Assembly: GCF_016860545.1 (NCBI RefSeq)
Contig: NZ_BNEB01000002.1
Location: 1,426,001 to 1,490,000 of the forward strand
DNA from: Streptomyces asoensis
Lineage (GTDB): Bacteria; Actinomycetota; Actinomycetes; Streptomycetales; Streptomycetaceae
DNA length: 64,000 bases
Reading direction: 5' to 3'
Under the pieces are notes generated by a model. The model saw only the letters and a list, made by a program, of their open reading frames with translations. It ran no database searches and was not told where the DNA came from. Within the stretch, counting starts at the first letter, position 1. Every line of letters begins with the position of its first letter. Shown here piece after piece: positions 25,873-35,314 of the stretch. The position numbers and the translations under genes were made by a program.

Positions 25873-26856
25873 ATGGACGAGCGCGAATTCGGTAGGTCCG
25901 GTCAGCACGCATCGGTGATCGGTCTCGGCACCTGGCAGCTGGGCGCCGACTGGGGAGACGTCGACGACAAGGAGGCCCTGGCGGTCCTGGAGGCGGCGGC
26001 CGAGTCGGGGGTGACCTTCTTCGACACCGCCGACGTCTACGGGGACGGACGCAGCGAGCAGACCATCGCCGCCTTCCTCAGCGGCCGCCCCGATCTGCAC
26101 GTGCTGGTCGCCACCAAGATGGGCCGCCGCGTCGACCAGATCCCCGAGAACTACGTCCTGGACAACTTCCGCGCCTGGAACGACCGCTCCCGCCGCAACC
26201 TCGGCGTGGACCGTGTCGACCTGGTGCAGCTGCACTGCCCGCCCACCCCGGTCTACTCCAGCGACGAGGTGTTCGACGCACTCGACACCCTCGTCGAGGA
26301 GGAGCGCATCGCGCACTACGGCGTCAGCGTCGAGACCTCCGCCGAGGCCCTCACCGCCATCGCCCGGCCGGGCGTCGCCAGCGTGCAGATCATCCTCAAC
26401 CCGTTCCGGATGAAGCCCCTGTACGAGGTGCTCCCCGCCGCCCGCGCGGCCGGCGTCGGCATCATCGCCCGCGTCCCGCTCGCCTCGGGTCTGCTCTCCG
26501 GCAAGTACACCAAGGACACCGTCTTCCCGGAGAACGACCACCGCACCTACAACCGGCACGGCGAGGCCTTCGACCAGGGCGAGACCTTCTCCGGCGTCGA
26601 CTACACCACCGGCGTCGAGGCGGCCGTCGAGTTCGCGGCCCTCGCCCCGCAGGGATACACGCCGGCCCAGCTCGCGCTGCGCTGGATCGTCCAGCAGCCC
26701 GGCGTCACCACCGTCATCCCGGGTGCCCGCTCGCCCGAGCAGGCGCGCGCCAACGCGGCCGCAGGCCGGCTCCCGGAGCTGTCCGAGGAGACCCTCGCGG
26801 CCGTCCGCGACCTCTACGACCGGCGCATCCGCGAACAGGTCGAGAACCGCTGGTAG
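25873..26856 (+). CDS. Aldo/keto reductase
   Basis: 327 aa. TIM-barrel reductase with FFDTADVYGDGRSEQ (catalytic Asp and Tyr), ATKMGRR (Lys), VQLHCPP (His) and the NADPH-binding VIPGARSPEQARAN near the C-terminus. Closest in style to the general oxidoreductases of the AKR11/YhdN type. It follows the TetR stop by 12 bp, so read-through from the exporter operon is possible. Substrate unknown. Confidence 0.93.
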   Translation: MDEREFGRSGQHASVIGLGTWQLGADWGDVDDKEALAVLEAAAESGVTFFDTADVYGDGRSEQTIAAFLSGRPDLHVLVATKMGRRVDQIPENYVLDNFRAWNDRSRRNLGVDRVDLVQLHCPPTPVYSSDEVFDALDTLVEEERIAHYGVSVETSAEALTAIARPGVASVQIILNPFRMKPLYEVLPAARAAGVGIIARVPLASGLLSGKYTKDTVFPENDHRTYNRHGEAFDQGETFSGVDYTTGVEAAVEFAALAPQGYTPAQLALRWIVQQPGVTTVIPGARSPEQARANAAAGRLPELSEETLAAVRDLYDRRIREQVENRW

Positions 26857-26951
26857 ACCGGTCCGGGACCGACCGGCACGAAGCGCCGTTCCCGGGGTAC
26901 TCGCGGTCTCGAGGGGGTCGAACGACCACTCGGGACCGGGAGGCGGTAAAG

Positions 26952-27449
26952 GTGACGGAGACGGCGACGAGAGCCGAGCGGCGCACGGGGCGGAACGAGA
27001 CCGAGGAGGAGAGAGCGGACCGGATGTGGGGGGAGCTCATCCAGGAGATCCGCGTCGCCCAGACGGGTGTACAGATCCTCTTCGGGTTCCTGCTGACCGT
27101 CGTGTTCACCCCGCGCTACGCGGACCTCCAGGACGTCGACCAGGTCATCTACATCGTGACCGTGGTGCTGGGCGCGTGCGCGACCGGCGCCCTCATAGGG
27201 CCCGTGTCGCTGCACCGCCTGGTCTCCGGGCGCCGGGTCAAGCCGCAGGCGGTGCGGGTGGCGTCCAGGCTGACCTTCGTCGGCCTGCTCCTGCTCCTCG
27301 CCACCATGACCTCCTCGCTGCTGCTGATCCTGCGGGTGGCCACCCACGACGCGTTCGTCCCGTGGCTCGTCGCGTCCGTGGTCGCGTGGTACGGGCTGTG
27401 CTGGTTCGTGCTGCCGCTGTGGACCCGGCGCCGCTACACCACGGACTGA
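26952..27449 (+). CDS. DUF6328-family membrane protein
   Basis: 165 aa. Charged N-terminus rich in Arg/Glu (ERRTGRNETEEERADRMWGELIQEIRVAQTGVQIL) followed by four hydrophobic segments (about 42-58, 66-85, 106-126, 134-155). The GVQILFGFLLTVVFTPRYADLQD motif is the hallmark of this small actinobacterial membrane family. No function is assigned. GTG 26952 follows the purine-rich GAGGCGGTAAAG. Confidence 0.88.
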   Translation: MTETATRAERRTGRNETEEERADRMWGELIQEIRVAQTGVQILFGFLLTVVFTPRYADLQDVDQVIYIVTVVLGACATGALIGPVSLHRLVSGRRVKPQAVRVASRLTFVGLLLLLATMTSSLLLILRVATHDAFVPWLVASVVAWYGLCWFVLPLWTRRRYTTD

Positions 27450-27458
27450 CCTGCCGCA

Positions 27459-28523
27459 CTACTGCGCCGCGGGAGCCGCGCCCCGGGCGCCGCGCAGCGC
27501 GGTGAGGCAGCTGCCGATCGCCTGCTGGAGCTCCTCCAGCTGCTGGACCATGTCGTCCTCGTAGAAGTCCTGCGCGTCGACGTCGTCGAAGGTGAGCTCC
27601 TCGAAGACCTTGGTCACCCGCTGGAGACTGCTGTAGAACTTCGTGCGCCGCTCCTGCACGCGCAGTTCGGGGTCGGCCTCGACGGTCTCCACGACCAGGG
27701 TCTTCATGGTGTCGTAGGCCTCGCTCGCCCACTCGCCGCAGTCCTCGTCGTCGTCCAGCTCGTCGAGCAGCGACAGATGGCGCTCGGCCTCCTGCCGCAG
27801 CTCGGCGGGAGCGTCGACGGTCTGCCCGGCGGGGGTCTTGATCAGACCCGACTCGGCGATCTGGCGCACATAGCCGATGCGGTCGGCCGAGCGGCTCTCG
27901 GTGGCCACGGCCTTCTTGAGATCGTCGGTGCGCACGACGTCCCGGGCCAGCTCCGCCTGGAGGTCGGGGTCCTCCTTGATCCGGTCCAGCAGGGCGGAGC
28001 GGGCCGCGCGGGCGGTGGAGGGGTCGGCGAGGATCGCCGCCCGCAGCGCCGTGGGGTTCTCGGCCACCTCGAGCGCCTTGGTCGGGCGGATGCCCTCCGC
28101 GGCGGCCGCCTCGGCGATCGCGGTGCCCCGCTCGGAGGCCGCGCCGGAGCGCGAGACGTAGTACGTCAGCCAGACCTCGGCGTCCGGCAGCTCGACCTCC
28201 TGGCCGGGAGCCAGCTCCTCGAAGTGCGGGACGAGACCGTCGTCGGCGGCCCGGTCCCAGGCCTTGTAGTACCGCATGACGCGCTCGGCGGAGCAGCCGG
28301 CCAGCCCGGCGAACTCCTTCGCCGACACCTTCGGCGTCTCGTCCGCGCCCTGCCCGCCCGGGCGCACGCTGCGGGCCACCATCAGGCCGAAGGCCCACCC
28401 GCCGGTCCGCGCGTAGACGCCGAACTCGCGGGCGTCCCGCGCCACGAGGTCGGACAGCGGTGCGGGGGACACCTCGGCGTGCGCCTCGGAGTCCGTCTCG
28501 GGCAGGTCGATCGCCAGGGTCAC
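27459..28523 (-). CDS. Uncharacterised 354-aa protein with a helix-turn-helix-like segment
   Basis: Not recognised. GTG 28523 has an excellent RBS, GGAGGAGAG, upstream. The mostly helical sequence is rich in Ala and Glu; residues about 66-90 (VSAKEFAGLAGCSAERVMRYYKAWD) look like a DNA-binding helix-turn-helix, and ALEVAENPTALRAAILADPSTARAARSALLDRI (about 150-183) like a tandem helical region. The C-terminal third is acidic (DELDDDEDCGEW, FDDVDAQDFYEDD). No signal peptide or membrane helix. Convergent with the DUF6328 gene across 9 bp. It may be a transcriptional or nucleoid-associated protein; this is a guess. Confidence 0.75.
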   Translation of the reverse strand: MTLAIDLPETDSEAHAEVSPAPLSDLVARDAREFGVYARTGGWAFGLMVARSVRPGGQGADETPKVSAKEFAGLAGCSAERVMRYYKAWDRAADDGLVPHFEELAPGQEVELPDAEVWLTYYVSRSGAASERGTAIAEAAAAEGIRPTKALEVAENPTALRAAILADPSTARAARSALLDRIKEDPDLQAELARDVVRTDDLKKAVATESRSADRIGYVRQIAESGLIKTPAGQTVDAPAELRQEAERHLSLLDELDDDEDCGEWASEAYDTMKTLVVETVEADPELRVQERRTKFYSSLQRVTKVFEELTFDDVDAQDFYEDDMVQQLEELQQAIGSCLTALRGARGAAPAAQ

Positions 28524-28644
28524 GGGTGACTCTCCTCCACAGGCCGCCGGCCGCGGGATCGGCACCGCGGGAGTCCGGGACCGGCAGCCTATACGCGTCC
28601 CTGGGCCGGACCCCGCCGGACCCGCGGGCCGGCCGGGCGGCCGG

Positions 28645-29616
28645 TCAGCCGAAGGCGCCGCGCAGCGCGGGCAGCAGCGTCTTCTCCGACCAGTCCAGAT
28701 AGGCGGGCTGGGAGTCGCCGCCGATCTGCACCAGGGCGATCTCGGTGAACCCGGCCTCCACGTAGGGCCGTACGGCCTCCACGAAGTCGTCGGGGTCGTC
28801 GCCGCAGGGGATCGAGGACGCCACGTCGTCGGGTGTGACGAACCGGGTCGCCGCCTCGAAGGAGTCCGGGTGGGGCAGTTCGGAGTTGACCTTCCAGCCA
28901 CTGGCGAACCAGCGGAACTGGGCGTGCGCCCGCTCCACCGCCGAGTCCCGGTCGGCGTCGTGGCAGACCGGCAGCTGTCCCACGCGCGGCTTGCCCTCGC
29001 CGCCGTGGCGGTCGAACGCCTCCAGCAGACGCGCCTCGGGTTCGGTGGCGATCACGAGGTCCGCCAGCCGCCCCGCGAGCCGGCAGGACCGCTCACCGGA
29101 GACGGCGACACCGATCGGCGGCGGCTCGTCGGGCAGGTCCCACAACCGCGCCGACTCCACGTCGTAGTGGGTGCCGTGCCGCGTGACGTGTCCGCCCTCG
29201 AAGAGCGCCCGGATGATCTCCAGGGCCTCCTCGAACATCTCGTGCCGCACGTCCACGGAGGGCCAGCCGCCGCCCACCACGTGTTCGTTGAGGTTCTCCC
29301 CGGAGCCCAGGCCCAGCCGGAAGCGTCCCTCGGACAGCAGCTGCATCGTGGCGGCCTTCTGGGCCACCACCGCCGGGTGGTAGCGGAACGTCGGACACGT
29401 CACGTACGTCATCAGCGGAATGCGTGACGTCGCCTGCGCGGCGGCGCCGAGCACGCTCCACGCGTACGGGGAGTGGCCCTGCGCACGCAGCCACGGGAAG
29501 TAGTGGTCCGAGGTCACCGAGAAGTCGAACCCCGCCTCCTCGGCGCGCACCACATGGTCGACCAGGTCACGGGGACCGGCCTGCTCGGTCATCATCGTGT
29601 ATCCGATTTGCACCAT
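28645..29616 (-). CDS. F420-dependent LLM-class oxidoreductase, G6PDH-like subfamily
   Basis: 323 aa, luciferase-like TIM barrel. The N-terminal MVQIGYTMMTEQAGPRDLVDHVVRAEEAGFDF, followed by TSDHYFPWLRAQG, LMTYVTCPTFRYHPAVVAQKAATMQLLSEGR and LGLGSGENLNEHVVGGGWP, is the pattern of the F420-dependent glucose-6-phosphate-dehydrogenase-like family. The enzyme should use F420 as hydride carrier; the substrate is unknown because many members are not G6P enzymes. ATG 29616 has no strong RBS. It is divergent from the serine hydrolase that starts 97 bp away. Confidence 0.93.
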   Translation of the reverse strand: MVQIGYTMMTEQAGPRDLVDHVVRAEEAGFDFSVTSDHYFPWLRAQGHSPYAWSVLGAAAQATSRIPLMTYVTCPTFRYHPAVVAQKAATMQLLSEGRFRLGLGSGENLNEHVVGGGWPSVDVRHEMFEEALEIIRALFEGGHVTRHGTHYDVESARLWDLPDEPPPIGVAVSGERSCRLAGRLADLVIATEPEARLLEAFDRHGGEGKPRVGQLPVCHDADRDSAVERAHAQFRWFASGWKVNSELPHPDSFEAATRFVTPDDVASSIPCGDDPDDFVEAVRPYVEAGFTEIALVQIGGDSQPAYLDWSEKTLLPALRGAFG

Positions 29617-29712
29617 GCGGGCCGAGTCCCCGCACCCCGGAGGCGGAAACGGGCCGCCGGTGAACCGAAAGGGGCCTGGGGCGCGGCGCCGGTCACGGGG
29701 GAGGATGCGCCC

Positions 29713-31179
29713 ATGAGCGCCCGCCCCCTGCCCTCCGGTCCCCCGTCCGCCCTGGGAGTCGACGCCCTCGGCGTGCTCGGCTTCCTCGACGCCGTCGAGG
29801 CGGACCCGGTCGTCGAGCCGCACAGCCTGATGATCCTGCGCCACGGCCGCCTGGTCGCGTCGGGATGGTGGGCGCCGTACACCCCGGGCCGCAAGCAGCT
29901 GCTGTACTCGCTCAGCAAGAGCTTCACGTCCACGGCCGCCGGGTTCGCCGTGGCCGAGGGGCTGGTCGGCCTGGACGACACGGTGCTGTCGTACTTCCCG
30001 GAGTTCGACGCCGAGGTCACGGATCCGCGCAGCCGGAGCATGCGGGTGCGGGACGTGGCGGCGATGGCGAGCGGACACGCGCAGGAGACGTACGAGCGGG
30101 CCCACGCGCTCGACCCCGAGGACCTGCTGCGGGGATTCCTGCTGCTGCCGCCCGACCACGACCCGGGCTCCGTGTTCGCGTACAACCAGCCCGCCACCTA
30201 CGCGCTCGCCGCTGTCCTGCGGCGCGTCACGGGTGTCCCGCTCACCGCCTGGCTGCGGCCGCGCCTGCTCGATCCGCTGGGCATCGGCGAAGTGGCCTGG
30301 CAGAGCGACCGCTCCGGCCGCGAGCTCGGCTTCAGCGGGCTGCACGCCACCACCGACGCGGTGGCCCGCCTCGGACAGCTGTACCTGGACGACGGAGTCC
30401 ACGAGGGCGAACGGCTGCTGCCCGCGGAGTGGATCGCCGAGGCGACCCGCGCGCACATCGCCACGGCCGCCCCGACGACGGCCGCCGCGGACCCTGCGGA
30501 CTGGGAACGCGGCTACGGCTTCCAGTTCTGGCGCTCCCGGCACGGCTACCGCGGCGACGGGGCCTACGGACAGTTCTGCCTCGTCCTGCCCGAGCACGAC
30601 GCGGTGATCGCGACCACGGCGGCGACGAACGACATGCAGGCCCTGCTCACCCTCGTCTGGGAGCATCTGCTGCCCGCGTTCGGGCCGCACCCCCTGACCG
30701 GGCACGAGGAGGCGGACGCGGCCCTCGCACGGCGACTGGCGCACCTCGCTCTGCCCCCGGCCCCCGGCAGTCCCGCACCGCCGCGGGGCGCGGGCCCATG
30801 GTCGGGCGCCCGGTTCGCCCCCGGCGACGGCGACGGCGGCGGCCCGCGCGGGCTGAGGGGCGCCGTCGTCGAGCGGGGCGCCGACGGCTGGACGCTGGTC
30901 CTCGTCGAGGGGCCGCACGGCAGACGCCTCGAACTGCCCCTCGCGACGGGCGGCTGGCGGGCGGCGGAGGAACCCCTGCCCACCGCGGTCAGCGGCGGCT
31001 GGACGGACGAGGACACGCTCGCGGCGCACATCGTGTTCCTGGAGACCCCGCACCGCCTGCGGGTGACGTGTTCCCTGAGCGCGGGGACCCTCACCGCCCG
31101 CTGGGACACCGAGCCGCTGCACGGGGGACCGCTGCGCCGGATGCGCGCGCCGCGCGGGCCGGCGGCCTCAGCCGGCTGA
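29713..31179 (+). CDS. Serine hydrolase, beta-lactamase/class C fold
   Basis: 488 aa. Catalytic SLSKS (SxxK, about residues 74-78) and a YNQ motif (Tyr-x-Asn-like) are clear; the third, HxG-like element reads HGYRGDGAYGQ. The first 340 residues form the penicillin-binding-protein-like domain. After a Pro/Ala linker, a C-terminal domain of about 110 residues rich in beta-strand-forming sequence (WTLVLVEGPHGRRLELPLATGGW) follows, of the kind attached to many esterase or DD-peptidase-like hydrolases. No signal peptide is evident, so it may be cytoplasmic. Its 3' end overlaps the convergent pseudokinase gene by 12 bp. Confidence 0.93.
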   Translation: MSARPLPSGPPSALGVDALGVLGFLDAVEADPVVEPHSLMILRHGRLVASGWWAPYTPGRKQLLYSLSKSFTSTAAGFAVAEGLVGLDDTVLSYFPEFDAEVTDPRSRSMRVRDVAAMASGHAQETYERAHALDPEDLLRGFLLLPPDHDPGSVFAYNQPATYALAAVLRRVTGVPLTAWLRPRLLDPLGIGEVAWQSDRSGRELGFSGLHATTDAVARLGQLYLDDGVHEGERLLPAEWIAEATRAHIATAAPTTAAADPADWERGYGFQFWRSRHGYRGDGAYGQFCLVLPEHDAVIATTAATNDMQALLTLVWEHLLPAFGPHPLTGHEEADAALARRLAHLALPPAPGSPAPPRGAGPWSGARFAPGDGDGGGPRGLRGAVVERGADGWTLVLVEGPHGRRLELPLATGGWRAAEEPLPTAVSGGWTDEDTLAAHIVFLETPHRLRVTCSLSAGTLTARWDTEPLHGGPLRRMRAPRGPAASAG

Positions 31180-32811
31180 ACCCGGCCGGAACGTCCGCAG
31201 GAAGGTGGCCTGGGCCTCCCGGTTCGCGTTCTTGTCCCACTGCGCGGCGGGCGTCGTCCAGCGCAGCGAGAAACTGCGGTGCCCGCCCAGGAGGAGGCCC
31301 CGGCCGAACGTGCGCACCTGCGTGCCGTCCTCGTCGACGAGCCACTCCATGTCGGCCGCCTTGTACCCCTGGTACGTCACCGCCCTGATGTCGCCGAGCC
31401 GCCTGAAGCCCTCGTCCTTCTTCAGGTCGGGCTCGACGTTGTCGCGCCACACGGCCACCGGGTCCGGGCCGGCGCTCTCGCTGTAGGTCACGGCGAGGGT
31501 GCGCGGATCGCCGGCCGCCCCGAACGTCACGCGATAGGCCCGGTCGGCGCCGAGCGCGGTCTCCAGCGGCTTCCATCCCCGGGGCAGGGCGACCGAGAAC
31601 CCCTGGGGCGCGTGGTAGACGCGGTAGCCCTCGGGGAGGGTGCCCGCGGTGGCGGACGCCGACGGCGAGGCGGCCGGGGAGCTGGCTGCCGATCGTGAGG
31701 GGGACGGGGCGGCCGGGGTGGACGGTGCGGGCGACGCGGAGTCTCTTTCGCCCGCGTCCTCGCCCGGTGTGGCGGCCGACGCCGAGGGCCGGGGCTGCGC
31801 GCCGCCGCCTGCCGTGTCGTCGGTGTCGGGCAGCTGGTGGGTCACGGCGAGGGCGGCGACCGCCACGGTGACCACGGCCAGCGCCGTCCCGGCCGCCATG
31901 GCCCGCCCGCTCCACCGCGGGCTGACGTAACGGGCGGCGGCGCAGGCCCGCTTCAGCCGCGGGGCCTGCATGACCGCGTGCGGGTCCTCGTCCAGCACCC
32001 GGCCGAGGGACTGGCGTACGACCGTCCTCGTCAGCCGCTCCCGGGAGTCCTTGCGCAGCAGGCCCTGCACGGTCGGGGTGAGCGACGCCGCCCGCAGCGG
32101 GGTGCGCAGCGGCAGCCGGTCCACGCCCTTCAGCGTGCTCTCGGGCCGGTCGCGGTCCCGGTAGGGCGGTCGGCCCTCGACCATCGTGTACAGGATGGCG
32201 CCGAGGGCCCACAGGTCGGCCGCCGGACCGATCCGCTCGTCGCGGGCCTGCTCGGGGGAGGCGTACGCCGGGGCCGCCACGCGCGGCGCCAGGGTGGCGC
32301 CGGCGAGGCCGAACCCGGTGAGGACGAGGGGGCCCCTGGCCCGCACGAAGATCTGGCCGGGGCTCAGCTCGCCGTGGGTGATGCCCTCACCGTGCGCGAC
32401 CTCGAGCACGTCCAGCAGTTGCAGCCCGATCGCCGCCGCCCTGGCGGGACTGAACGCCCCTTTCTGTTCGATGAGCTGGGCCAGCGGCAGGCCGTCGATC
32501 CACTCGGTGACGGTCCACAGGGAACCGGCCTCCTCGACGGCGTCCACGACGGTGGCGATCCGCCCGGGGCACAGCCGCGCCATCGTCTCCGACATGCGCA
32601 GCACCCGGTCGGAGGCCTGCCGGGCCTTCTCCTCGCCCTGGTCGGCGGGCAGTCCGATCCTGGTGACCAGGCACGGCCGGGCCGCCCCGGTGTCCTCGAC
32701 GTACTCGCCGTACCAGCTGACGCGGTTCGTCTCCCGGTGGACGACGTCGAGCAGCCGGTACCGGCCGGCGACCAACTCGTTCGGGGAGACGTGCGCCTTG
32801 ACCATGGTCAT
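31168..32811 (-). CDS. Membrane-anchored Ser/Thr pseudokinase
   Basis: 547 aa. Residues about 17-270 have the kinase fold (WVTEWIDGLPL helix, SPEQARDERIGPAADLWALGAILYTMVEGRPPY), but the active-site motifs are lost: HRDxKPxN is HGELSPGQ (146-153), DFG is GFG (166-168), the glycine loop is VVHRETNRVSWYGE and no VAIK-type Lys can be placed. It should therefore bind or scaffold rather than phosphorylate. One transmembrane segment follows (about 305-328), then a Ser/Pro/Ala linker and an extracytoplasmic domain (about 395-547) starting GYRVYHAPQGFSVALPRGW. ATG 32811 is chosen from the AAGGATGACC context; two residues later a second Met is possible. Confidence 0.92.
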   Translation of the reverse strand: MTMVKAHVSPNELVAGRYRLLDVVHRETNRVSWYGEYVEDTGAARPCLVTRIGLPADQGEEKARQASDRVLRMSETMARLCPGRIATVVDAVEEAGSLWTVTEWIDGLPLAQLIEQKGAFSPARAAAIGLQLLDVLEVAHGEGITHGELSPGQIFVRARGPLVLTGFGLAGATLAPRVAAPAYASPEQARDERIGPAADLWALGAILYTMVEGRPPYRDRDRPESTLKGVDRLPLRTPLRAASLTPTVQGLLRKDSRERLTRTVVRQSLGRVLDEDPHAVMQAPRLKRACAAARYVSPRWSGRAMAAGTALAVVTVAVAALAVTHQLPDTDDTAGGGAQPRPSASAATPGEDAGERDSASPAPSTPAAPSPSRSAASSPAASPSASATAGTLPEGYRVYHAPQGFSVALPRGWKPLETALGADRAYRVTFGAAGDPRTLAVTYSESAGPDPVAVWRDNVEPDLKKDEGFRRLGDIRAVTYQGYKAADMEWLVDEDGTQVRTFGRGLLLGGHRSFSLRWTTPAAQWDKNANREAQATFLRTFRPGSAG

Positions 32812-33055
32812 CCTTCGCCGAATCGCCGGTGCTCACCTTTCCCATGGGTACGACCGGGGTGAGGGGATCCGTTCAAAGGAAGCGCAACTCCGGTTCCTGT
32901 CTTTTATTCAAAAGAGGCACCGGTTCGGTTCGACTGTCTGTACGAGAAAGGGAATTGCCGGGGTGTGTCCGGGGCGCGTCCAGCGGTGTAACCAGCGGTA
33001 AACATGTCGGACGAATCTCTTGGGTGATCCCGGGAATGGTCTTCGCGGCCTCTCT

Positions 33056-34078
33056 TCATTCCAGCTCGGAGGCGCTCCCGGCGGATTTCCCCGACCCCGC
33101 CGAGTTGTCCTCGCGCAGTCCGAATCGGTCGCTCCACGCGCCCATGTCCGCGGCTGTCGCATTGCCCCCGCAGACCACCAGCCCGAGCCGGGCGCCGTCC
33201 CCGACCCGCCGCACCACCTGACGGGCCGCGGGCAGGAGGCAGCCGGCCGCCGGTTCGGTCCACAGCTTGGCGTGCTCGGCGAGCTCCAGACACCCCCGCA
33301 CCGCCTCCCGGTCCGGCACCACGAGCACCTCGGTGACCAGGGCGCGGACATGGTCGTACGTCAACCGCGAGACGCTCGGCGCACTGAGCGTGGTGACGAT
33401 CGACGACAGCTCCACCCCCACCGGCCCACCCGCCGTCAGCGCCTGCGACATCGCCTGCGCGCCCGCGGTCTCCACACCCCAGATCCGGACCCCCGGGCGC
33501 AGGGCGTGCAGGGCCGCGGCCACCCCGGCGATCAGACCACCGCCGCCGATGCTGACCAGGACGTCCGTGAGCTCGCCGGCGTCGGCGGCGAACTCCAGGC
33601 CGACCGAGCCCTGACCGGCGACGACCAGCGGATCGTCGAACGGATGCACCAGTGTGAGGCCCTCGTCCCGCAGCCGCTCGACCAGGGCGAACGCCTCGCC
33701 CATGGTCTCCGTCAGCCGCACCGACGCGCCGGCCGCCTCCGCGATCCGGATGCTGCGCGCGGGCGCCGTGCGGGGCATCACGACCGTGGCCTTGACCTCC
33801 AGCGCGGCGGCCATCACCGCCAGGGCGATCCCGTGGTTGCCGCCGCTCACCGCCGCCACCCCCGCCGCCCGCTCGGCCTCACTCAGCGACAGCAGCTTCG
33901 CCGTCGCCCCGCGCGCCTTGAACGAGCCGGTGCGCTGGAGGAGTTCGAGCTTCGCGGTCACGGGCACCCCGAGCAGGTCCGACAGGCCGGGGCTGGGCAC
34001 GGTCGGGGTCCGGACGACGTGCCCGGCGATCAGCCCGGCCGCGGCCTCGATGTCCGAGATGCCGATCAAGGGGGTCAA
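33056..34078 (-). CDS. PLP-dependent threonine dehydratase/serine racemase-like enzyme
   Basis: 340 aa, fold-type II PLP enzyme. Schiff-base Lys54 in RTGSFKARGA, substrate loop SGGNHGIAL, and the phosphate-binding glycine loop SIGGGGLIAG (about 179-188). The single-domain length without ACT or regulatory domain fits catabolic threonine/serine dehydratase or serine racemase. TTG 34078 is preferred because GGAAGG is 9 nt upstream; a GTG at 34087 directly follows that element, and an ATG at 34171 is the most upstream possible start. Monocistronic. Confidence 0.88.
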   Translation of the reverse strand: MTPLIGISDIEAAAGLIAGHVVRTPTVPSPGLSDLLGVPVTAKLELLQRTGSFKARGATAKLLSLSEAERAAGVAAVSGGNHGIALAVMAAALEVKATVVMPRTAPARSIRIAEAAGASVRLTETMGEAFALVERLRDEGLTLVHPFDDPLVVAGQGSVGLEFAADAGELTDVLVSIGGGGLIAGVAAALHALRPGVRIWGVETAGAQAMSQALTAGGPVGVELSSIVTTLSAPSVSRLTYDHVRALVTEVLVVPDREAVRGCLELAEHAKLWTEPAAGCLLPAARQVVRRVGDGARLGLVVCGGNATAADMGAWSDRFGLREDNSAGSGKSAGSASELE

Positions 34079-34198
34079 GGCGGTCACCCTTCCGGTACGG
34101 CGAAGACGGGCGGGCCCCGCCTCGGCTGTTGGTCTCCTCGCACCCTCACCCGGTACCGCGGCGCGGGTCAACCCGCCCCGCGGCCGGGCGGGGCCGGG

Positions 34199-35314
34199 TC
34201 ACAGGTCCCGGCGCACCGCGAAGCCGATCAGGCAGCGCAGGTCGCGGACGGCTCCCACGGCCGACGGCGCCTTTGCCGGCACCTCCGCCAGCGCCGCCTC
34301 GGCGGCGGCGACCCGCCGGCCCGCCTCGGCCAGCGCCGCGGCGCGGCCTCCGGCGGCCTCGGCCAGCGCCGCCGCCTCCGCCGGGTCGCCGCCCCGGTCC
34401 AGCAGCGCCGCCAGCCGGTGCGCGGCCGCGGTGGGGGAGTCCAGCGCCGCCAGCACGGGGAACGTCTTCTTGCGTTCGCGCAGATCGCCGTGGACGGGTT
34501 TGCCGGTGACCGCCGGGTCGCCCCAGACGCCCAGCACGTCGTCGGCCACCTGGAACGCGACGCCCAGCTCCCGGCCCGCCCGGTCCAGCGCGGCGACCAC
34601 GGACGGGGAGGCGCCGGCGAGGACCGCACCCAGCGCGGCCGCGCAGCCCAGCAGCGCGCCGGTCTTGCCCTCGGCCATCGCCCGGTACTCGTGCGGCCGC
34701 ACCCGCTCCGGACCCGACCAGGGCCGCGCGGCGAACAGCAGGTCGTCGGCCTGTCCGCGGACGAGGTCACCGAGGGCCGCGGACAGCCGGCGCACCGCGT
34801 CCGTCCCGGCCGGGGGCGGTCGCAGGGCGAGGGTCTCCACCGCCAGCGCGAACAGGGCGTCACCCGCCAGGACCGCCGGCCCCGTGCCGTACGCCTTCCA
34901 CACGGCCGGGCGTCCCCGCCGGGTCGCGTCGGCGTCCATGATGTCGTCGTGCAGCAGGGAGAAGGCGTGCACCAGCTCCACCGCGACCGCCGCGGGGACC
35001 CCGGCCCGGGCGGATCCGCCGGCCGCCTGCGCGCCGAGCACCGCGAGGGCCTGCCGTACGCCCTTGCCGCCGGAGCCGGCCGCCGCCGCCCCGCCCACCT
35101 CGCACCAGCCGAAGGAGTAGCCGGCCATCTCGCCCACCCAGGGATGCGACCGCCCGACGGCCTCGACGAGCGCCGGACGCACCAGCTCGCGGCAGCGCGC
35201 GAGGACGCGGTGGGCCTCTCGAGCCTCGTGGGTCTCGTGGTCCTCGTGGGGGTGCGGTGTGCCGCGCGGGTGCGGGGCGGTGGCCTCGCGCACCGGGGCG
35301 CCGAGGGCCGTCAC
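34199..35314 (-). CDS. Polyprenyl diphosphate synthase
   Basis: 371 aa, trans-isoprenyl diphosphate synthase. First Asp-rich motif LLHDDIMD (DDxxD at 123-127) and second VADDVLGVWGDP (DDxxG type). The basic region GGKGVRQAL replaces the usual GKRxRP. The first about 35 residues are unusual: Pro/His-rich and disordered (HPRGTPHPHEDHETHEAREAHR). GTG 35314 overlaps the upstream TPR gene as GTGA, and GAGG is well placed. It makes C15-C20 or longer prenyl chains; the product is undetermined. Confidence 0.92.
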   Translation of the reverse strand: MTALGAPVREATAPHPRGTPHPHEDHETHEAREAHRVLARCRELVRPALVEAVGRSHPWVGEMAGYSFGWCEVGGAAAAGSGGKGVRQALAVLGAQAAGGSARAGVPAAVAVELVHAFSLLHDDIMDADATRRGRPAVWKAYGTGPAVLAGDALFALAVETLALRPPPAGTDAVRRLSAALGDLVRGQADDLLFAARPWSGPERVRPHEYRAMAEGKTGALLGCAAALGAVLAGASPSVVAALDRAGRELGVAFQVADDVLGVWGDPAVTGKPVHGDLRERKKTFPVLAALDSPTAAAHRLAALLDRGGDPAEAAALAEAAGGRAAALAEAGRRVAAAEAALAEVPAKAPSAVGAVRDLRCLIGFAVRRDL

